A stretch of 64,000 bases of DNA, from contig CAMEDD010000010.1 of assembly GCA_945913285.1 (NCBI GenBank), positions 1 through 64,000 of the forward strand, read 5' to 3'. Origin of the DNA: Candidatus Sulfopaludibacter sp. SbA3. Its GTDB lineage: Bacteria; Pseudomonadota; Alphaproteobacteria; Caulobacterales; Hyphomonadaceae. A model generated the notes under the pieces. It saw only the letters and a list, made by a program, of their open reading frames with translations. It did no database searches and was not told the origin of the DNA. A program made the translations under genes and the position numbers. How positions within the stretch are numbered: position 1 is the stretch's first letter; every line of letters starts with the position of its first letter. Below, one piece after another: positions 1 through 9,980 of the stretch.

Positions 1-120
1 AACGTGAAAATGGATGTCGAGCTGATCAACCCGGTCGCCATGGACAAGGGCCTGCGCTTCGCCATCCGCGAAGGCGGCCGCACCGTCGGCGCCGGCGTCG
101 TCTCCGAGATCAAGAAGTAA
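1..120 (+). CDS. tuf: Elongation factor Tu, C-terminal 39 residues (partial)
   Basis: The window opens inside a reading frame that ends with TAA at 118-120. Its residues include the very conserved EF-Tu end, with the motifs [15 protein letters not shown] and VVSEI, which belong to beta-barrel domain 3. EF-Tu is the GTPase that delivers aminoacyl-tRNA to the ribosome. Its place directly before the S10 genes is the usual str-S10 arrangement of proteobacteria. Only the last 39 residues are present, so the start, the G domain and the copy number cannot be judged. Identification is firm because of the near-invariant tail. Confidence 0.95.
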   Translation, partial: NVKMDVELINPVAMDKGLRFAIREGGRTVGAGVVSEIKK

Positions 121-181
121 GACACCCTGTCCATAAACCGTCCCGTCCGTGTGGACGGTTTGCGGACAGCAGACTAACCCG

Positions 182-212
182 AAGGCCGCCCCGAAACGGG
201 CGGCCTTTTCTA
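182..212 (+). terminator. Rho-independent terminator after tuf
   Basis: A 10-bp GC-rich inverted repeat (182-191 with 198-207) around a short GAAA-type loop is followed by TTTTCT. A second perfect hairpin lies just before it (135-143 pairing with 153-161, nine base pairs) and may stabilise the 3' end. Together they separate the str transcript from the S10 operon. Confidence 0.8.
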
Positions 213-283
213 TGGCTTCTCCATGGCCTCAGGCCAAATCTGATGGCGACACATTTCCGTTGCAGATTCCCCCTTAACGGCTG

Positions 284-312
284 TTGACGCGTCCGATTCT
301 CTCAACTAGAAG
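284..312 (+). promoter_or_regulatory. Putative sigma-70 type promoter of the S10 operon
   Basis: TTGACG (284-289) and TAGAAG (307-312) are separated by exactly 17 bases, downstream of the tuf terminator and 144 bases before rpsJ. The long leader from about 320 to 455 could hold an autoregulatory structure, but no clear L4-type hairpin could be defined by eye. Assignment rests only on consensus fit and position. Confidence 0.45.
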
Positions 313-455
313 CCCCACTTCGCCGGGATGGCTGCGCTTTGAACAGCGAACGCTCCCTCGAAACTGACAATTTAACCCTACCGAAGCCCCCGGGCCGCTC
401 GAAGCTGACGAGCTGCGCGCCCAGGGCCTAAGTGTTTTGCGCGGACGGAAGCGAG

Positions 456-779
456 ATGGAAAAACAAAATATCCGGATCAGGCTGAAAGCCTTCGATCAC
501 CGCGCGCTCGACATGTCGGCGAAGGAAATCGTGAACACGGCAAAGCGCACCGGCGCGGAAGTCCGCGGCCCGATCCCTCTGCCGACGCGCATCGAGCGCT
601 TCACGGTCATCCGGTCGCCGCACATCGACAAGGCCTCGCGCGACCAGTTCGAAATCCGCACCCACACGCGCATCCTCGATATTGTGGACCCGACCCCGCA
701 GACCGTGGACGCGCTGATGAAGCTCGACCTGTCCTCCGGCGTCGGCATTGAAATCAAACTTGAGGGAGGCCGCTCGTGA
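456..779 (+). CDS. rpsJ: 30S ribosomal protein S10
   Basis: The 107-residue product begins [15 protein letters not shown], the family's standard N-terminus, and matches the usual length of 102-105 residues. S10 is a small-subunit head protein (it also joins NusB in antitermination in other bacteria). I chose the ATG at 456 because GGA/GCGAG precedes it and the family start fits; a GTG at 432 would only add eight unrelated residues. It is the first gene of the S10 operon, and its stop overlaps the GTG start of rplC by four bases, implying translational coupling. Confidence 0.97.
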   Translation: MEKQNIRIRLKAFDHRALDMSAKEIVNTAKRTGAEVRGPIPLPTRIERFTVIRSPHIDKASRDQFEIRTHTRILDIVDPTPQTVDALMKLDLSSGVGIEIKLEGGRS

Positions 780-1534
780 CCTTGCCTGCACCCCGAACCG
801 GCGTTCTTGCCCGTAAAGTCGGCATGACCCGCATCTTCGACCAGGATGGCCGCCACGTTCCGGTGACCGTTCTGTCGCTCGAAGGCTGCCAGGTCGTCGG
901 CGTTCGCACAGAGGAAGTGCGCACCGTGAAAACCAAGAAGGGCGGGGAGGTCACCCGTACCGACGGCTACAAGGCCGTGATCCTTGGCGCCGGTGACAAG
1001 AAAGCCAAGCGCACCGTGAAAGCGCTGCGCGGCCAGTTCGCCAAGGCAGGCGTTGCCCCGAAAGCGAAACTGAAAGAATTCCGCGTCAGCGGCGACCTGC
1101 CGGAAGTCGGCTCGACGGTTCTCGCTGACCACTTCGTTGAAGGTCAGAAGGTGGACGTCACCGCCAACACGATCGGTAAGGGTTTTGCCGGCGCCATGAA
1201 GCGCTGGAACTTCGGCGGCCTTCGCGCCACGCACGGCGTGTCGCTGTCGCACCGCTCGCACGGTTCGACCGGTATGCGCCAGGATCCGGGCCGTGTTTTC
1301 AAGAACAAGAAAATGGCCGGTCACATGGGTGACGAGCGCGTCACCACGCAGAACCTGACGGTTGTGCGTACCGACGTCGAGCGCGGCCTCATCCTGGTCA
1401 AGGGCGCAGTCCCCGGCCATGACGGCACGTTCGTTGAAATCCGCGACGCCGTGAAAAAAGCGCTGCCGGAGGCGGCTCCGAAAGCCGGCTCGTTCAAGGC
1501 GCCTGAAAAGCTGACCGCCGGGGGTGAAGGCTAA
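776..1534 (+). CDS. rplC: 50S ribosomal protein L3
   Basis: 252 residues starting with GTG inside the rpsJ stop (GTGA overlap). The N-terminal signature [14 protein letters not shown] and the central [13 protein letters not shown] / HRSHGSTG segment that reaches the peptidyl transferase centre are plain. L3 is an early assembly protein binding 23S rRNA domains III and VI. Length is somewhat above the E. coli 209 residues, as in many alphaproteobacteria, through a longer loop near residues 45-65 and a C-terminal tail. The next gene, rplD, starts at the last base of this stop codon. Confidence 0.97.
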   Translation: MTLPAPRTGVLARKVGMTRIFDQDGRHVPVTVLSLEGCQVVGVRTEEVRTVKTKKGGEVTRTDGYKAVILGAGDKKAKRTVKALRGQFAKAGVAPKAKLKEFRVSGDLPEVGSTVLADHFVEGQKVDVTANTIGKGFAGAMKRWNFGGLRATHGVSLSHRSHGSTGMRQDPGRVFKNKKMAGHMGDERVTTQNLTVVRTDVERGLILVKGAVPGHDGTFVEIRDAVKKALPEAAPKAGSFKAPEKLTAGGEG

Positions 1535-2181
1535 TGGAACTTTCTGTAACAACCCTCGCTGGCAAAGCGGCCGGCAAGATCGAGCTGGATGACGCGATTT
1601 TCGGCATCGACGAAATCCGCGGCGACATCCTGCAACGCACCGTTCGCTGGCAGCTCGCCCGCCGTCAGGCTGGTACGCACAAGGCCAAGTCGCGTTCGGA
1701 AGTGAACCGCACGACGAAAAAGTCGATCAAGCAAAAAGGCTCGGGCGGCGCACGCCACGGCTCGCGCAACGCTCCGATCTTCGTCGGCGGCGGCGCAGCC
1801 CACGGCCCGCGCGTTCGCAGCCATGCGCATGACCTGCCGAAGAAGATCCGCAAGATGGCGCTCGCTCATGCGCTGTCTTCGAAAGCCAAGGACAGCAACA
1901 TCCTCGTCATCGATAAGGCGGAGATGGATGCCGGTAAGACAAGGGATCTCGTCGCGGCCTTCAAAGGTCTCGGTATCGAGAACGCCCTTATCATTTCGGG
2001 CGCCAGCGTGAACGAGAACTTCGCCCGCGCCGCGCGCAACATCCCGAACATCGACGTGCTGCCGGTCGCCGGCCTGAACGTCTATGACATCCTGCGCCGC
2101 CATACGCTGGTCATCACCAAGGAAGCCGCCGAGGGCATTCAGGCCCGCTTCGACGGCGTTCAAGACGGGGAGGCCGAATAA
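1534..2181 (+). CDS. rplD: 50S ribosomal protein L4
   Basis: 215 residues. The long basic loop that lines the exit tunnel is visible ([17 protein letters not shown], near residues 65-81), as is the [14 protein letters not shown] segment that follows it. In enterobacteria L4 also represses its own operon; whether that holds here cannot be seen. The gene begins in a TAATG overlap with rplC and ends in another with rplW, so the three are probably translated in a coupled way. Confidence 0.97.
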   Translation: MELSVTTLAGKAAGKIELDDAIFGIDEIRGDILQRTVRWQLARRQAGTHKAKSRSEVNRTTKKSIKQKGSGGARHGSRNAPIFVGGGAAHGPRVRSHAHDLPKKIRKMALAHALSSKAKDSNILVIDKAEMDAGKTRDLVAAFKGLGIENALIISGASVNENFARAARNIPNIDVLPVAGLNVYDILRRHTLVITKEAAEGIQARFDGVQDGEAE

Positions 2182-2480
2182 TGGCCGATATCAAGCCACA
2201 TCATTACGACGTTATCCGCCGTCCGCTGATCACCGAGAAGTCGACGCTGGTCGCCGAGCATAACAAGATCGTGTTCGAAGTCGCGCCGACGGCCGACAAG
2301 GCGGCGATCAAGGAAGCTGTGGAAGCCCTGTTCAAGGTCAAGGTCACGAAAGTGAACACCCTGACCCAAAAGGGTAAGGTCAAGCGCTTCCGGGGTTTCC
2401 TCGGTCGCCGCTCGGACGTGAAAAAAGCGATCGTCACGCTGGCCGAAGGCCAGTCCGTCGACATCTCGACGGGCCTCTAA
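2181..2480 (+). CDS. rplW: 50S ribosomal protein L23
   Basis: 99 residues, the family's normal size. The opening [15 protein letters not shown] and the middle [17 protein letters not shown] are typical. L23 sits beside the nascent-chain exit and is the docking site for trigger factor and SRP in bacteria. It overlaps the rplD stop by one base and is followed 18 bases later by rplB, with a GGGAGAAGGA Shine-Dalgarno in the gap. Confidence 0.97.
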   Translation: MADIKPHHYDVIRRPLITEKSTLVAEHNKIVFEVAPTADKAAIKEAVEALFKVKVTKVNTLTQKGKVKRFRGFLGRRSDVKKAIVTLAEGQSVDISTGL

Positions 2481-2498
2481 GGGAGAAGGACGAAGCAC

Positions 2499-3329
2499 AT
2501 GGCACTGAAGACATTCAACCCGACCTCTCCCGGCCGCCGCCAGCTCGTGCTGGTTGACCGCTCCGCCCTTCACAAGGGCGATCCGGTCAAGGCGCTGACG
2601 GAAGGCCTTCACAAGAAGGGCGGCCGCAACAACCAGGGCCGCATCACCGTTCGCCACCAGGGCGGCGGCGCAAAGCGCCTCTACCGCAAGGTCGATTTCA
2701 AGCGCAGCCGCTGGGATATCCCGGCAGTCGTCGAGCGTCTGGAATATGACCCTAACCGCACGGCATTCATCGCGCTGATCAAGTATCAGGACGGCGAGCT
2801 GGCTTACATCATCGCGCCGCAGCGCCTTGAAGTCGGCGACACCGTGATCACTTCGGCCACCGCCGACATCAAGCCGGGCAACACCCTGCCGCTGAAATCG
2901 ATCCCGGTCGGCACGATCATCCACAACATCGAGCTGAAGCCCCAGAAGGGCGCGCAGATGGTCCGCTCCGCCGGCACCTATGCCCAGCTTGTCGGGCGCG
3001 AATCCGGTTACGCGCAGATCAAGCTGGCCTCAGGCGAGCTTCGTAAGGTGCAGGATACCTGCCTTGCCACGATCGGCGCCGTGTCGAACCCGGACAAGAT
3101 GAACGAAGTCAGCTCCAAGGCTGGCCGCACCCGCAACCAGGGCGTTCGCCCGACCGTTCGCGGCGTCGTCATGAACCCGGTGGACCACCCGCACGGCGGC
3201 GGCGAGGGCAAGTCCTCGGGCGGCCGTCACCCGGTCACCCCGTGGGGTAAGAAAACCCGCGGTCCAAAGACCCGTACCAACAAGGCAACGGATCGTCTGA
3301 TCATCCGTCGCCGTAACGCGAAACGCTAA
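2499..3329 (+). CDS. rplB: 50S ribosomal protein L2
   Basis: 276 residues, matching the usual 273-280. Clear family marks are [17 protein letters not shown] near residues 45-61 and the C-terminal [12 protein letters not shown] motif near residues 225-236, whose histidine lies close to the peptidyl transferase centre. L2 is needed for subunit joining. It follows rplW in the conserved S10 order, and rpsS begins 16 bases after its stop behind AAGAGGAG. Confidence 0.98.
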   Translation: MALKTFNPTSPGRRQLVLVDRSALHKGDPVKALTEGLHKKGGRNNQGRITVRHQGGGAKRLYRKVDFKRSRWDIPAVVERLEYDPNRTAFIALIKYQDGELAYIIAPQRLEVGDTVITSATADIKPGNTLPLKSIPVGTIIHNIELKPQKGAQMVRSAGTYAQLVGRESGYAQIKLASGELRKVQDTCLATIGAVSNPDKMNEVSSKAGRTRNQGVRPTVRGVVMNPVDHPHGGGEGKSSGGRHPVTPWGKKTRGPKTRTNKATDRLIIRRRNAKR

Positions 3330-3344
3330 GAGGAGCCGAGAGAC

Positions 3345-3623
3345 ATGCCCCGTTCTGTCTGGAAAGGCCCGTTCGTCGATGGCTACCTGCTTAAAAAAGC
3401 AGAAGACGCCCGTTCGTCCGAGAAGCGCGCCGTGATCAAGACCTGGTCGCGCCGTTCAACAATCCTGCCGCAATTCGTTGGCCTGAACTTCCAGGTCCAC
3501 AATGGCAACAAGTTCATCCCGGTCACGATCTCGGAAGAGATGGTTGGCCACAAGCTCGGCGAGTTCGCACCGACCCGTACGTATTACGGCCACGGCGCAG
3601 ACAAGAAAGCGAAGCGGAAGTAG
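3345..3623 (+). CDS. rpsS: 30S ribosomal protein S19
   Basis: 92 residues beginning [18 protein letters not shown], an unmistakable S19 start. The [16 protein letters not shown] stretch and the tail [19 protein letters not shown] are conserved. S19 forms a head complex with S13 that contacts the A-site tRNA region. AGGAGCCGAGAGAC precedes the ATG, and rplV starts two bases after the stop. Confidence 0.97.
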   Translation: MPRSVWKGPFVDGYLLKKAEDARSSEKRAVIKTWSRRSTILPQFVGLNFQVHNGNKFIPVTISEEMVGHKLGEFAPTRTYYGHGADKKAKRK

Positions 3624-3625
3624 TC

Positions 3626-4015
3626 ATGGGCAAGACCAAGAATCCTCCGAAGCAAGGCGCGAATGAATCGCGCGCTGTGCTGCGCATGTACCGCTCCAGC
3701 CCGCAGAAGCTGAACCTCCTGGCTCAGCAGATCCGCGGCCTGAAGGTCGAGCGGGCGCTGGCGGAACTGCAGTTCTCGCCGAAACGTCCTGCCAAGGACG
3801 TTCGCAAGCTGCTTCAGAGCGCTATCGCGAACGCTGAAAACAATCACGGCCTCGACATCGACAGCCTGGTCGTTGCCGAAGCGCATGTCGGCAAGAACCT
3901 GGTCATGAAGCGCATCCGGGCCCGTGCCCGTGGCCGCGCTGCCCCGATCCAGAAGCCGTTCGCCCAACTCACAATCGTCCTCCGGGATGTCAGCCAGACT
4001 GCGGAGGCCGCATAA
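3626..4015 (+). CDS. rplV: 50S ribosomal protein L22
   Basis: 129 residues. It carries the typical [23 protein letters not shown] helix region and, near residues 85-105, the tunnel-reaching beta-hairpin ([19 protein letters not shown]), where macrolide-resistance changes occur in other species. The C-terminal extension after the hairpin is slightly long, as in other alphaproteobacteria. Its TAA stop shares a base with the ATG of rpsC. Confidence 0.97.
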   Translation: MGKTKNPPKQGANESRAVLRMYRSSPQKLNLLAQQIRGLKVERALAELQFSPKRPAKDVRKLLQSAIANAENNHGLDIDSLVVAEAHVGKNLVMKRIRARARGRAAPIQKPFAQLTIVLRDVSQTAEAA

Positions 4016-4752
4016 TGGGTCAGAAAATCAATCCGATCGGCTTTCGCCTGGGCATCAACCGTACGTCTGACAGCCGCTGGTATGCTGACGGCGACGATTT
4101 CGGCCGCCTGCTTCATGAAGACATCGCGATCCGCAAGTCGATCCGCGAGAAGCTGAAGCAAGCCGGCATCTCGAAGATCATTATCGAGCGCCCGCATAAG
4201 AAATGCCTCATCACGATCCACACGGCCCGTCCGGGTCTCGTAATCGGTAAAAAAGGCGGCGACATCGAAGTGCTCCGCAAGGAACTCGCCGCGATGACCA
4301 CGGACGATGTCCGCGTGAACCTCGTCGAGATCCGCAAGCCGGAAATCGACGCGCACCTGATCGCCGACGACATCGCCCGCCAGCTCGAACGCCGCGCCTC
4401 GTTCCGCCGCGCCATGAAGCGCTCGATCCAGTCGGCCATGCGTCTCGGCGCAGAGGGCGTGAAGATTGTCGTCTCTGGCCGTCTCGGCGGCGCAGAGATC
4501 GCGCGCACGGAAAAGTATGCCGAAGGTTCAGTTCCGCTGCACACGCTGCGCGCCGACATCGACTATGGCACCGCCGAAGCCTCGACGACCTATGGCATCA
4601 TCGGCGTCAAGGTCTGGGTTTATAAGGGCGAGATCCTCGAGCACGACCCGATGGCCCAGGACAAGCGTCTTGAAACGTCGGGCCAGTCGCGCGCACGCGC
4701 CAATGCCAACCAACGCGGCCCGGCTTCGGGCGCGCAAGCTGCCGGAGCGTAA
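4015..4752 (+). CDS. rpsC: 30S ribosomal protein S3
   Basis: 245 residues. The start [14 protein letters not shown], the KH-domain loop [12 protein letters not shown] near residues 75-86 and the C-terminal domain with [15 protein letters not shown] all match. S3 lies at the mRNA entry tunnel and takes part in helicase action there. The last 25 residues are an Ala/Gly/Arg-rich tail of low complexity, common in this protein. It follows rplV with a one-base overlap and precedes rplP by six bases. Confidence 0.98.
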   Translation: MGQKINPIGFRLGINRTSDSRWYADGDDFGRLLHEDIAIRKSIREKLKQAGISKIIIERPHKKCLITIHTARPGLVIGKKGGDIEVLRKELAAMTTDDVRVNLVEIRKPEIDAHLIADDIARQLERRASFRRAMKRSIQSAMRLGAEGVKIVVSGRLGGAEIARTEKYAEGSVPLHTLRADIDYGTAEASTTYGIIGVKVWVYKGEILEHDPMAQDKRLETSGQSRARANANQRGPASGAQAAGA

Positions 4753-4758
4753 TCAGTC

Positions 4759-5175
4759 ATGCGTCAACCGAAGCGAACCAAATTCCGCAAGGCCTTCAAG
4801 GGCCGCATCAGCGGTATCTCGAAGGGCGGCACCTCGCTGGCGTTCGGCGAGTTCGGCCTGAAGGCACTCGAGCCTGAGCGCGTCACCGCTCGCCAAATCG
4901 AGGCAACCCGCCGCGCGATCACCCGCGAGATGAAACGTCAGGGCAAAGTGTGGATCCGCATCTTCCCGGACGTGCCGGTCACTGCAAAGCCGATCGAAGT
5001 GCGCATGGGTAAGGGCAAGGGCGGCGTGGACCGCTGGGTTGCCCGCGTGGCTCCGGGCCGCATCCTGTTCGAGATCGACGGCGTGACAGAAGAGACCGCC
5101 CGTCTGGCTTTGTCGCTCGGGGCTGCGAAGCTTCCGATCAAGACCAAAGTCGTCAAGCGCATCGAGGGGATCTGA
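4759..5175 (+). CDS. rplP: 50S ribosomal protein L16
   Basis: 138 residues, the usual length. Characteristic segments are [15 protein letters not shown] at the start, [21 protein letters not shown] near residues 29-49, and [14 protein letters not shown] near residues 80-93; the last contains the arginine hydroxylated by RoxA/YcfD enzymes in some species. L16 organises the A-site region of the large subunit. Four bases separate it from rpmC. Confidence 0.97.
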   Translation: MRQPKRTKFRKAFKGRISGISKGGTSLAFGEFGLKALEPERVTARQIEATRRAITREMKRQGKVWIRIFPDVPVTAKPIEVRMGKGKGGVDRWVARVAPGRILFEIDGVTEETARLALSLGAAKLPIKTKVVKRIEGI

Positions 5176-5179
5176 GGCC

Positions 5180-5380
5180 ATGAAGGCTGCTGACGTGAGA
5201 GCGAAAACGGCGGACCAGCTCGGAGACGAGCTCGTGAAGCTTAAGAAAGAACAGTTCAACCTGCGTTTCCAGGCGGCCACTGGCCAGCTTGAGAAAACGG
5301 GCCGCGCGACGGAAATCCGCCGCGACATCGCACGGATCAAGACGATCCTTCGTGAAAAAGCCCAGGCTGGAAAGGCGTAA
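5180..5380 (+). CDS. rpmC: 50S ribosomal protein L29
   Basis: 66 residues forming a single helical hairpin: [30 protein letters not shown], then the conserved [15 protein letters not shown]29 neighbours L23 at the tunnel exit. The size and place between rplP and rpsQ are standard. AAGGAGACCGAC after its stop serves as ribosome binding site for rpsQ. Confidence 0.96.
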   Translation: MKAADVRAKTADQLGDELVKLKKEQFNLRFQAATGQLEKTGRATEIRRDIARIKTILREKAQAGKA

Positions 5381-5390
5381 GGAGACCGAC

Positions 5391-5636
5391 ATGCCAAAAC
5401 GTACCATGAGAGGCGTCGTTGTTTCCGCCAAGCAGGACAAGACCGCCATTGTCCGGATCGAACGGACCTTCACGCACCCGATGCTGAAGAAGATCGTTCG
5501 CCGGTCGAACCGTTACCACGCCCATGACGAAGGCAATGTCGCCGTCGAGGGCCAGACAGTCACGATCCGCGAATGCGCCCCGAAGTCCAAGCTGAAGCGC
5601 TGGGAACTCGTCACCGATGAAGGGACTCAATCATGA
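5391..5636 (+). CDS. rpsQ: 30S ribosomal protein S17
   Basis: 81 residues. The start at 5391 is set by AAGGAGACCGAC and by the family N-terminus [18 protein letters not shown]; a longer open frame upstream overlaps rpmC and is not used. The OB-fold protein shows the [21 protein letters not shown] and [13 protein letters not shown] motifs. S17 is a primary 16S rRNA binder. Its stop overlaps the ATG of rplN (ATGA). Confidence 0.97.
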   Translation: MPKRTMRGVVVSAKQDKTAIVRIERTFTHPMLKKIVRRSNRYHAHDEGNVAVEGQTVTIRECAPKSKLKRWELVTDEGTQS

Positions 5637-6001
5637 TCCAGATGCAGACAAACCTGCGTGTCGCCGATAACTCGGGCGCCCGCCGCGTGATGTGCATCAA
5701 GGTGCTCGGCGGCGCGGCGCGCCGTTACGCCTCGGTGGGCGACGTGATCGTCGTCTCGATCAAGGAGGCGATCCCGACGGGCCGCGTGAAGAAGGGCGAC
5801 GTCCGCAAGGCCGTGGTCGTCCGCGTGTCGAAGGACATCAACCGGGCCGACGGATCGACGATCCGCTTCGACTCGAACGCTGCCGTCCTGATCAACAACA
5901 ACGGCGAGCCGATCGGCACGCGGGTGTTCGGACCGGTTCCGCGCGAACTGCGCGCGAAGAACCAGGTGAAGATCGCCAACATGGCGCCGGAGGTCCTGTA
6001 G
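5633..6001 (+). CDS. rplN: 50S ribosomal protein L14
   Basis: 122 residues, exactly the typical size, beginning [21 protein letters not shown] and containing [24 protein letters not shown] split over residues 83-106. L14 contacts the small subunit in an intersubunit bridge and is the docking point for the silencing factor RsfS. The gene overlaps rpsQ by four bases and is followed by rplX two bases after its stop. Confidence 0.98.
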   Translation: MIQMQTNLRVADNSGARRVMCIKVLGGAARRYASVGDVIVVSIKEAIPTGRVKKGDVRKAVVVRVSKDINRADGSTIRFDSNAAVLINNNGEPIGTRVFGPVPRELRAKNQVKIANMAPEVL

Positions 6002-6003
6002 TC

Positions 6004-6321
6004 ATGGCCGCGAAGATCAAGAAGGGCGATACCGTCGTCATCATTTCGGGCAAGGACAAGGGCACGCAGGGCGAAGTCCTGAAAGTGATCCCGGACGAGA
6101 ATAAGGTCGTGGTCCGCGGCGTTGGCCTGGTGAAACGTCACCAGAAGCCGAGCCAGATGGACCCGGGCGGCATGAAGTCGTTCGAAGCGGCGATCCATGT
6201 CTCGAACGTCGCCCATGTCGATCCGCGTGATGGCAAGGCCGTCCGGGTCGGCTTCAAGATTGACCAGCATGGCCGCAAGACGCGCTTTGCAAAACGCTCA
6301 GGGGAATCGATCGATGTCTGA
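6004..6321 (+). CDS. rplX: 50S ribosomal protein L24
   Basis: 105 residues. The start [20 protein letters not shown] places the KOW motif at the N-terminus, followed by [14 protein letters not shown]24 initiates large-subunit assembly. The ATG at 6004 is chosen by family alignment; the open frame continues upstream out of rplN but that part is not coding here. The gene's last eight bases overlap the start of rplE. Confidence 0.96.
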   Translation: MAAKIKKGDTVVIISGKDKGTQGEVLKVIPDENKVVVRGVGLVKRHQKPSQMDPGGMKSFEAAIHVSNVAHVDPRDGKAVRVGFKIDQHGRKTRFAKRSGESIDV

Positions 6322-6868
6322 GGCTTATGAACCCCGCCTCAAGCGGCTCTACCGGGAACAGATCCGGGCGAAACTGCAGGAGCAGTTCAACTATTCGAAC
6401 CCGATGAAGGTTCCGAAGCTCGACAAGGTCGTGATCAATATGGGCGTGGGTGAAGCCACCTCCGACTCCAAGAAGATCAAGTCCGCCCTCGCCGAGCTCG
6501 AGCGCATCGCCGGCCAGAAGCCTGTCGCCACCAAGGCCCGCAAGTCGATTGCCGGCTTCAAGCTGCGCGAAGGCATGCTGATCGGTGCGAAGGTCACCCT
6601 GCGCCGCGACCGGATGTACGAGTTCCTCGACCGGCTGACGACGATCGCCCTGCCGCGCGTGAAAGACTTCCGCGGTCTCAACGGGAAAAGCTTCGATGGC
6701 CGTGGCAACTACGCCATGGGCATGAAGGAGCACATCGTGTTCCCAGAGATCAATTATGACGAGGTGGATGAGGTGCGCGGCATGGACATTATTGTCTGCA
6801 CCACTGCCGAGACGAACGAAGAAGCCAAAGCACTCCTCGCTGAGTGCGGCTTCCCGTTCCGGAATTAG
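6314..6868 (+). CDS. rplE: 50S ribosomal protein L5
   Basis: 184 residues beginning [20 protein letters not shown]. The blocks [29 protein letters not shown] and the C-terminal [17 protein letters not shown] fit L5, which binds 5S rRNA and touches the P-site tRNA. The ATG lies within rplX, an eight-base overlap, preceded by GGGGAATCGATCG. Its place in the spc operon is the normal one. Confidence 0.97.
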   Translation: MSEAYEPRLKRLYREQIRAKLQEQFNYSNPMKVPKLDKVVINMGVGEATSDSKKIKSALAELERIAGQKPVATKARKSIAGFKLREGMLIGAKVTLRRDRMYEFLDRLTTIALPRVKDFRGLNGKSFDGRGNYAMGMKEHIVFPEINYDEVDEVRGMDIIVCTTAETNEEAKALLAECGFPFRN

Positions 6869-6888
6869 CGCTGAGGAGATCTGCTTAG

Positions 6889-7194
6889 ATGGCAAAAAAG
6901 AGCGCAATCGAGAAGAACAACAAACGCAAGGTCCTGGCCGAGCGTTACGCCGCCAAGCGCGCGCAGCTGAAAGCTGCCGCGATGGATGAGAACCTGTCGC
7001 TGGAAGACCGCTTCAAGGCGCGCATCAAGCTCGCCCAGATGCCGCGGAACTCCGCGCCGACCCGGGTGCGTAACCGCTGCGAAGTCACCGGCCGTCCGCG
7101 GGCGTACTATCGTAAAATGAAGATGTCGCGGATCGCGATGCGTGAGCTTGGCTCGCGTGGTCAGATCCCCGGCCTCGTGAAATCCAGCTGGTAG
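6889..7194 (+). CDS. rpsN: 30S ribosomal protein S14
   Basis: 101 residues, the long zinc-independent form without the CxxC pairs of the short type. The conserved [20 protein letters not shown] and [15 protein letters not shown] blocks are present. S14 sits in the head of the small subunit beside S3 and S10. GAGGAG (6872-6877) precedes the ATG. The gene keeps the spc order, between rplE and rpsH. Confidence 0.97.
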   Translation: MAKKSAIEKNNKRKVLAERYAAKRAQLKAAAMDENLSLEDRFKARIKLAQMPRNSAPTRVRNRCEVTGRPRAYYRKMKMSRIAMRELGSRGQIPGLVKSSW

Positions 7195-7209
7195 GAGAGG
7201 AGGGAAGAC

Positions 7210-7605
7210 ATGAACATTTCTGATCCCCTCGGCGATATGCTCACCCGCATCCGCAACGCCCAGATGCGTGGCATGACGAAAGTCGTGACCCCCGCTTCGA
7301 AGCTACGCGTCCGCGTGCTCGATGTGCTCGCTCTTGAGGGCTACATCCGCGGGTATGCCGAAATCGAGAAGGACGGTCACAAGTCCCTCGAAATCGAACT
7401 CAAGTATTACGAGGGCCAGCCGGTCATCTCCGAGATCAAACGCATCTCGAAGCCAGGCCGCCGGGTCTATTCGTCCGTGTCTGACATTCCGCTCGTGCGC
7501 AATGGTCTCGGCATCTCGATCCTGTCGACTTCGCAGGGCGTGATGTCGGACAATGCTGCGCGCGCCAAGAATGTCGGCGGCGAAGTTCTCTGTCGCGTAT
7601 TCTAG
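7210..7605 (+). CDS. rpsH: 30S ribosomal protein S8
   Basis: 131 residues: the start [20 protein letters not shown] and the end GIGIS-like segment [20 protein letters not shown] are family hallmarks. S8 is a primary binder of 16S helix 21 and in E. coli is the feedback repressor of the spc operon by binding near rplE. A strong AGGAGAGGAGGGA ribosome binding site precedes it. rplF follows after twelve bases. Confidence 0.98.
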   Translation: MNISDPLGDMLTRIRNAQMRGMTKVVTPASKLRVRVLDVLALEGYIRGYAEIEKDGHKSLEIELKYYEGQPVISEIKRISKPGRRVYSSVSDIPLVRNGLGISILSTSQGVMSDNAARAKNVGGEVLCRVF

Positions 7606-7617
7606 GAGGCATATCAG

Positions 7618-8229
7618 ATGTCCCGTATTGGAAAGCTTGCGATCTCTGTCCCGGCCGGCGCCACCGTGTCGGTCAGTGGACAGACGATCAAGGCCAAGGG
7701 CCCGAAGGGCGAGCTGACGCTCGTGCTCCCGGACGTGATCACGCCGACGCTCGATAAGACCGAGCTTTCGGTGCTGCCGCGGGCGGACCTGCTGAAAGCG
7801 GCCAATGAGTCGATCGAAGCCGCCAAGGCAAAAGGCAAGCGTCCACCGACGCTCGCCGAAGCGCTGGACGCAAATGCCCGCACCCAGTGGGGCACGGCAC
7901 GCGCCTGCGCGGCCAACCTCGTTCACGGTGTCACGACCGGTTACTCGAAAACGCTTGAACTCGTCGGCGTCGGTTACCGCGCGCAGATGCAGGGCAAGGA
8001 CCTGAAACTCGCCCTCGGCTATTCGCACGAAGTGATCTTCAAGGCTCCGGAAGGCATCACGCTGGCGTCTTCGAAGCCGACCGAGATCGTGATCTCGGGC
8101 GCTGACAAGCAGGCCGTTGGCCAGGCCGCTGCCGAAATCAAGAAGTTCCGCCCGCCAGAGCCTTACAAAGGCAAGGGTATCCGCCTGCAGGGCGAATACG
8201 TCCGCCGCAAGGAAGGCAAGAAGAAGTAA
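7618..8229 (+). CDS. rplF: 50S ribosomal protein L6 with an internal insertion
   Basis: 203 residues instead of the usual 175-180. The N-terminal domain ([14 protein letters not shown]) and the C-terminal signature [15 protein letters not shown] are normal. Between LSVLPR and QWGTARA, about residues 56-89, lies a stretch rich in Ala, Lys and Glu where E. coli has only about eight residues; it replaces a short surface loop between strands of the first domain. Reading frame and codon use continue without a break, so this is an in-frame insertion. L6 supports the sarcin-ricin loop and factor binding. AGGAGG stands nine bases before the ATG. Confidence 0.96.
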   Translation: MSRIGKLAISVPAGATVSVSGQTIKAKGPKGELTLVLPDVITPTLDKTELSVLPRADLLKAANESIEAAKAKGKRPPTLAEALDANARTQWGTARACAANLVHGVTTGYSKTLELVGVGYRAQMQGKDLKLALGYSHEVIFKAPEGITLASSKPTEIVISGADKQAVGQAAAEIKKFRPPEPYKGKGIRLQGEYVRRKEGKKK

Positions 8230-8232
8230 GCC

Positions 8233-8595
8233 ATGAAGACGTCACGCGAAAAAATGCAGCGCCGCGCACAGCGGGTCCGCACGAAGCTCCGCAAGGTCGC
8301 CGAGGGCCTTCCGCGCCTGTCGGTGTCGCGCAGCCACAAGAACATCTCGGTGCAGATCATCGACGACGAGAAGGGCATCACGCTCGCCTCGGCTTCGACG
8401 CTCGAAACCGAAGTGCTCGGCGATGCGAAAGCCGGTGGCAACATCGACGCGGCGGCGCGGGTCGGCAAGGCAATTGCCGAACGCGCCAAGAAAGCCGGTG
8501 TTGAAGACGTTGTCTTCGATCGCGGCGGTTACATGTTCCACGGCCGAGTGAAAGCTCTGGCAGACGCCGCCCGTGAGGGCGGTCTCAAATTCTAG
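8233..8595 (+). CDS. rplR: 50S ribosomal protein L18
   Basis: 120 residues. [21 protein letters not shown] and [24 protein letters not shown] near the end are the standard L18 blocks. L18 binds 5S rRNA together with L5. It starts three bases after the rplF stop, so it probably relies on termination-reinitiation, and is followed twelve bases later by rpsE. Confidence 0.97.
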   Translation: MKTSREKMQRRAQRVRTKLRKVAEGLPRLSVSRSHKNISVQIIDDEKGITLASASTLETEVLGDAKAGGNIDAAARVGKAIAERAKKAGVEDVVFDRGGYMFHGRVKALADAAREGGLKF

Positions 8596-8607
8596 GGAGT
8601 TTGCCTG

Positions 8608-9210
8608 ATGGTTGAGGAAAGAGGAGAGAAAAGAGGACGCCGCCGCGACCGCGAGACCCCGCGTGAACGCGACGACGCGTCCTCTGAGCTCGTTGACAAG
8701 CTGGTTGGCATCAACCGCGTCGCAAAAACCGTGAAAGGCGGCAAGAACTTCGGTTTTGCAGCCCTCGTGGTGGTCGGTGACCAGAAGGGCCGGGCCGGCT
8801 TCGGCAAGGGCAAAGCCCGCGAAGTTCCGGAAGCTATCCGCAAAGCGACTGAAGAAGCCAAGCGCAACCTCGTGCGCGTGCCGCTTCGTGAAGGCCGCAC
8901 CCTGCACCATGACGGCGCTGGCCGTCACGGCGCCGGCAAGGTGGTCCTGCGCGCGGCGCCTCCGGGCACGGGCGTGATCGCCGGTGGTCCGATGCGCGCC
9001 GTCATGGAAGTGCTGGGCGTCCAGGACGTGGTCGGCAAGTCGATCGGCTCGTCGAACCCCTACAACATGGTTCGCGCCACGTTTGATGCTCTTAAGGAGC
9101 AGGCAAGCCCGCGTACCATCGCGTCCAAACGAGGCCTCAAGGTCCAGGATGTTGTCGGCCGCCGCGCCGATGGCGTGTCCGAAGCCGGCATGGCTGATTC
9201 GGCGAACTGA
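8608..9210 (+). CDS. rpsE: 30S ribosomal protein S5
   Basis: 200 residues, longer than the E. coli 167 because of a charged N-terminal tail ([19 protein letters not shown]) and a C-terminal extension. The core has [19 protein letters not shown] near residues 33-51, [17 protein letters not shown] and the [16 protein letters not shown] end. S5 guards the decoding centre and mRNA entry. AGGGAG precedes the ATG at 8608. Confidence 0.97.
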   Translation: MVEERGEKRGRRRDRETPRERDDASSELVDKLVGINRVAKTVKGGKNFGFAALVVVGDQKGRAGFGKGKAREVPEAIRKATEEAKRNLVRVPLREGRTLHHDGAGRHGAGKVVLRAAPPGTGVIAGGPMRAVMEVLGVQDVVGKSIGSSNPYNMVRATFDALKEQASPRTIASKRGLKVQDVVGRRADGVSEAGMADSAN

Positions 9211-9224
9211 TAAGGAGCGACCCC

Positions 9225-9410
9225 ATGGCGTCCAAAACCCTCACCGTCCGCCAGATCGGCAGCCCGATCGGCCGCAAGCCGGACCAGCGCCAGACGCTGC
9301 AAGGCCTCGGCCTCAACAAGCTTGGCCGTAGCAAGGAACTTGTCGACACGCCTGAAGTGCGCGGCATGATCCGCAAGGTCTCCCATCTCGTGGAAGTGGT
9401 CGGCGAATAA
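9225..9410 (+). CDS. rpmD: 50S ribosomal protein L30
   Basis: 61 residues with the family pattern [24 protein letters not shown] and the terminal VSHLVEVV. L30 is a small large-subunit protein often kept in the spc operon between rpsE and rplO, as here. AAGGAG lies eight bases upstream of the ATG. A 51-base gap follows before rplO. Confidence 0.95.
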   Translation: MASKTLTVRQIGSPIGRKPDQRQTLQGLGLNKLGRSKELVDTPEVRGMIRKVSHLVEVVGE

Positions 9411-9461
9411 AGCGCACCCGCGCTCCGACCCCTTTCCTCCGCATCTGAAAGTCTTGAAGTC

Positions 9462-9941
9462 ATGAAACTCAACGATCTCTCCCCAGCCGAAGGTTCCACC
9501 AAAAAGCGCATGCGCGTTGGCCGCGGCGTTGGTTCGGGCAAGGGCAAGACGGCTGGACGCGGCGTCAAGGGCCAGAACGCGCGCTCCGGCGTGGCCGTGA
9601 ACGGCTTCGAAGGCGGCCAGATGCCGATCTATATGCGCCTGCCGAAACGCGGGTTCACCGCGCCGAGCAGCAAGACGCACGCCTGGGTCAACCTTGGCCG
9701 CATCGCGAAAGCCGTCGAAGCGGGCAATCTTGATGCCTCGGACGTGACCGAAGCGACCCTTGTGGCCGCCGGCCTCGTGCGGAATGTGCGTGATGGTGTT
9801 CGCCTTCTCGCCAAGGGCGATGCCCCCAAAAAACTGAAGATTACCGTGACGGGCGCCTCCAAGGCTGCTGTTGAGGCCGTTGAAAAGGCGGGCGGTACGG
9901 TGACGATCACAGGCAAAAGCAAAGACGCCGCTGCGGAATAA
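9462..9941 (+). CDS. rplO: 50S ribosomal protein L15
   Basis: 159 residues beginning [22 protein letters not shown], with the Gly/Lys-rich [17 protein letters not shown] segment and [17 protein letters not shown] near residues 48-64. L15 is a late assembly protein of the large subunit. The ribosome binding site is weak (GAAG at 9455-9458). The secY gene follows after 90 bases that contain a hairpin. Confidence 0.97.
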   Translation: MKLNDLSPAEGSTKKRMRVGRGVGSGKGKTAGRGVKGQNARSGVAVNGFEGGQMPIYMRLPKRGFTAPSSKTHAWVNLGRIAKAVEAGNLDASDVTEATLVAAGLVRNVRDGVRLLAKGDAPKKLKITVTGASKAAVEAVEKAGGTVTITGKSKDAAAE

Positions 9942-9980
9942 TCCGGGGGTTTTGCTCTACCCCCCTTCACAAACCATACC

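Noticed and set aside
274-288. TTAA...TTGA near the S10 promoter, as a CtrA-like site
   Set aside because: Spacing is six and the second half is imperfect; it overlaps a better -35 box.
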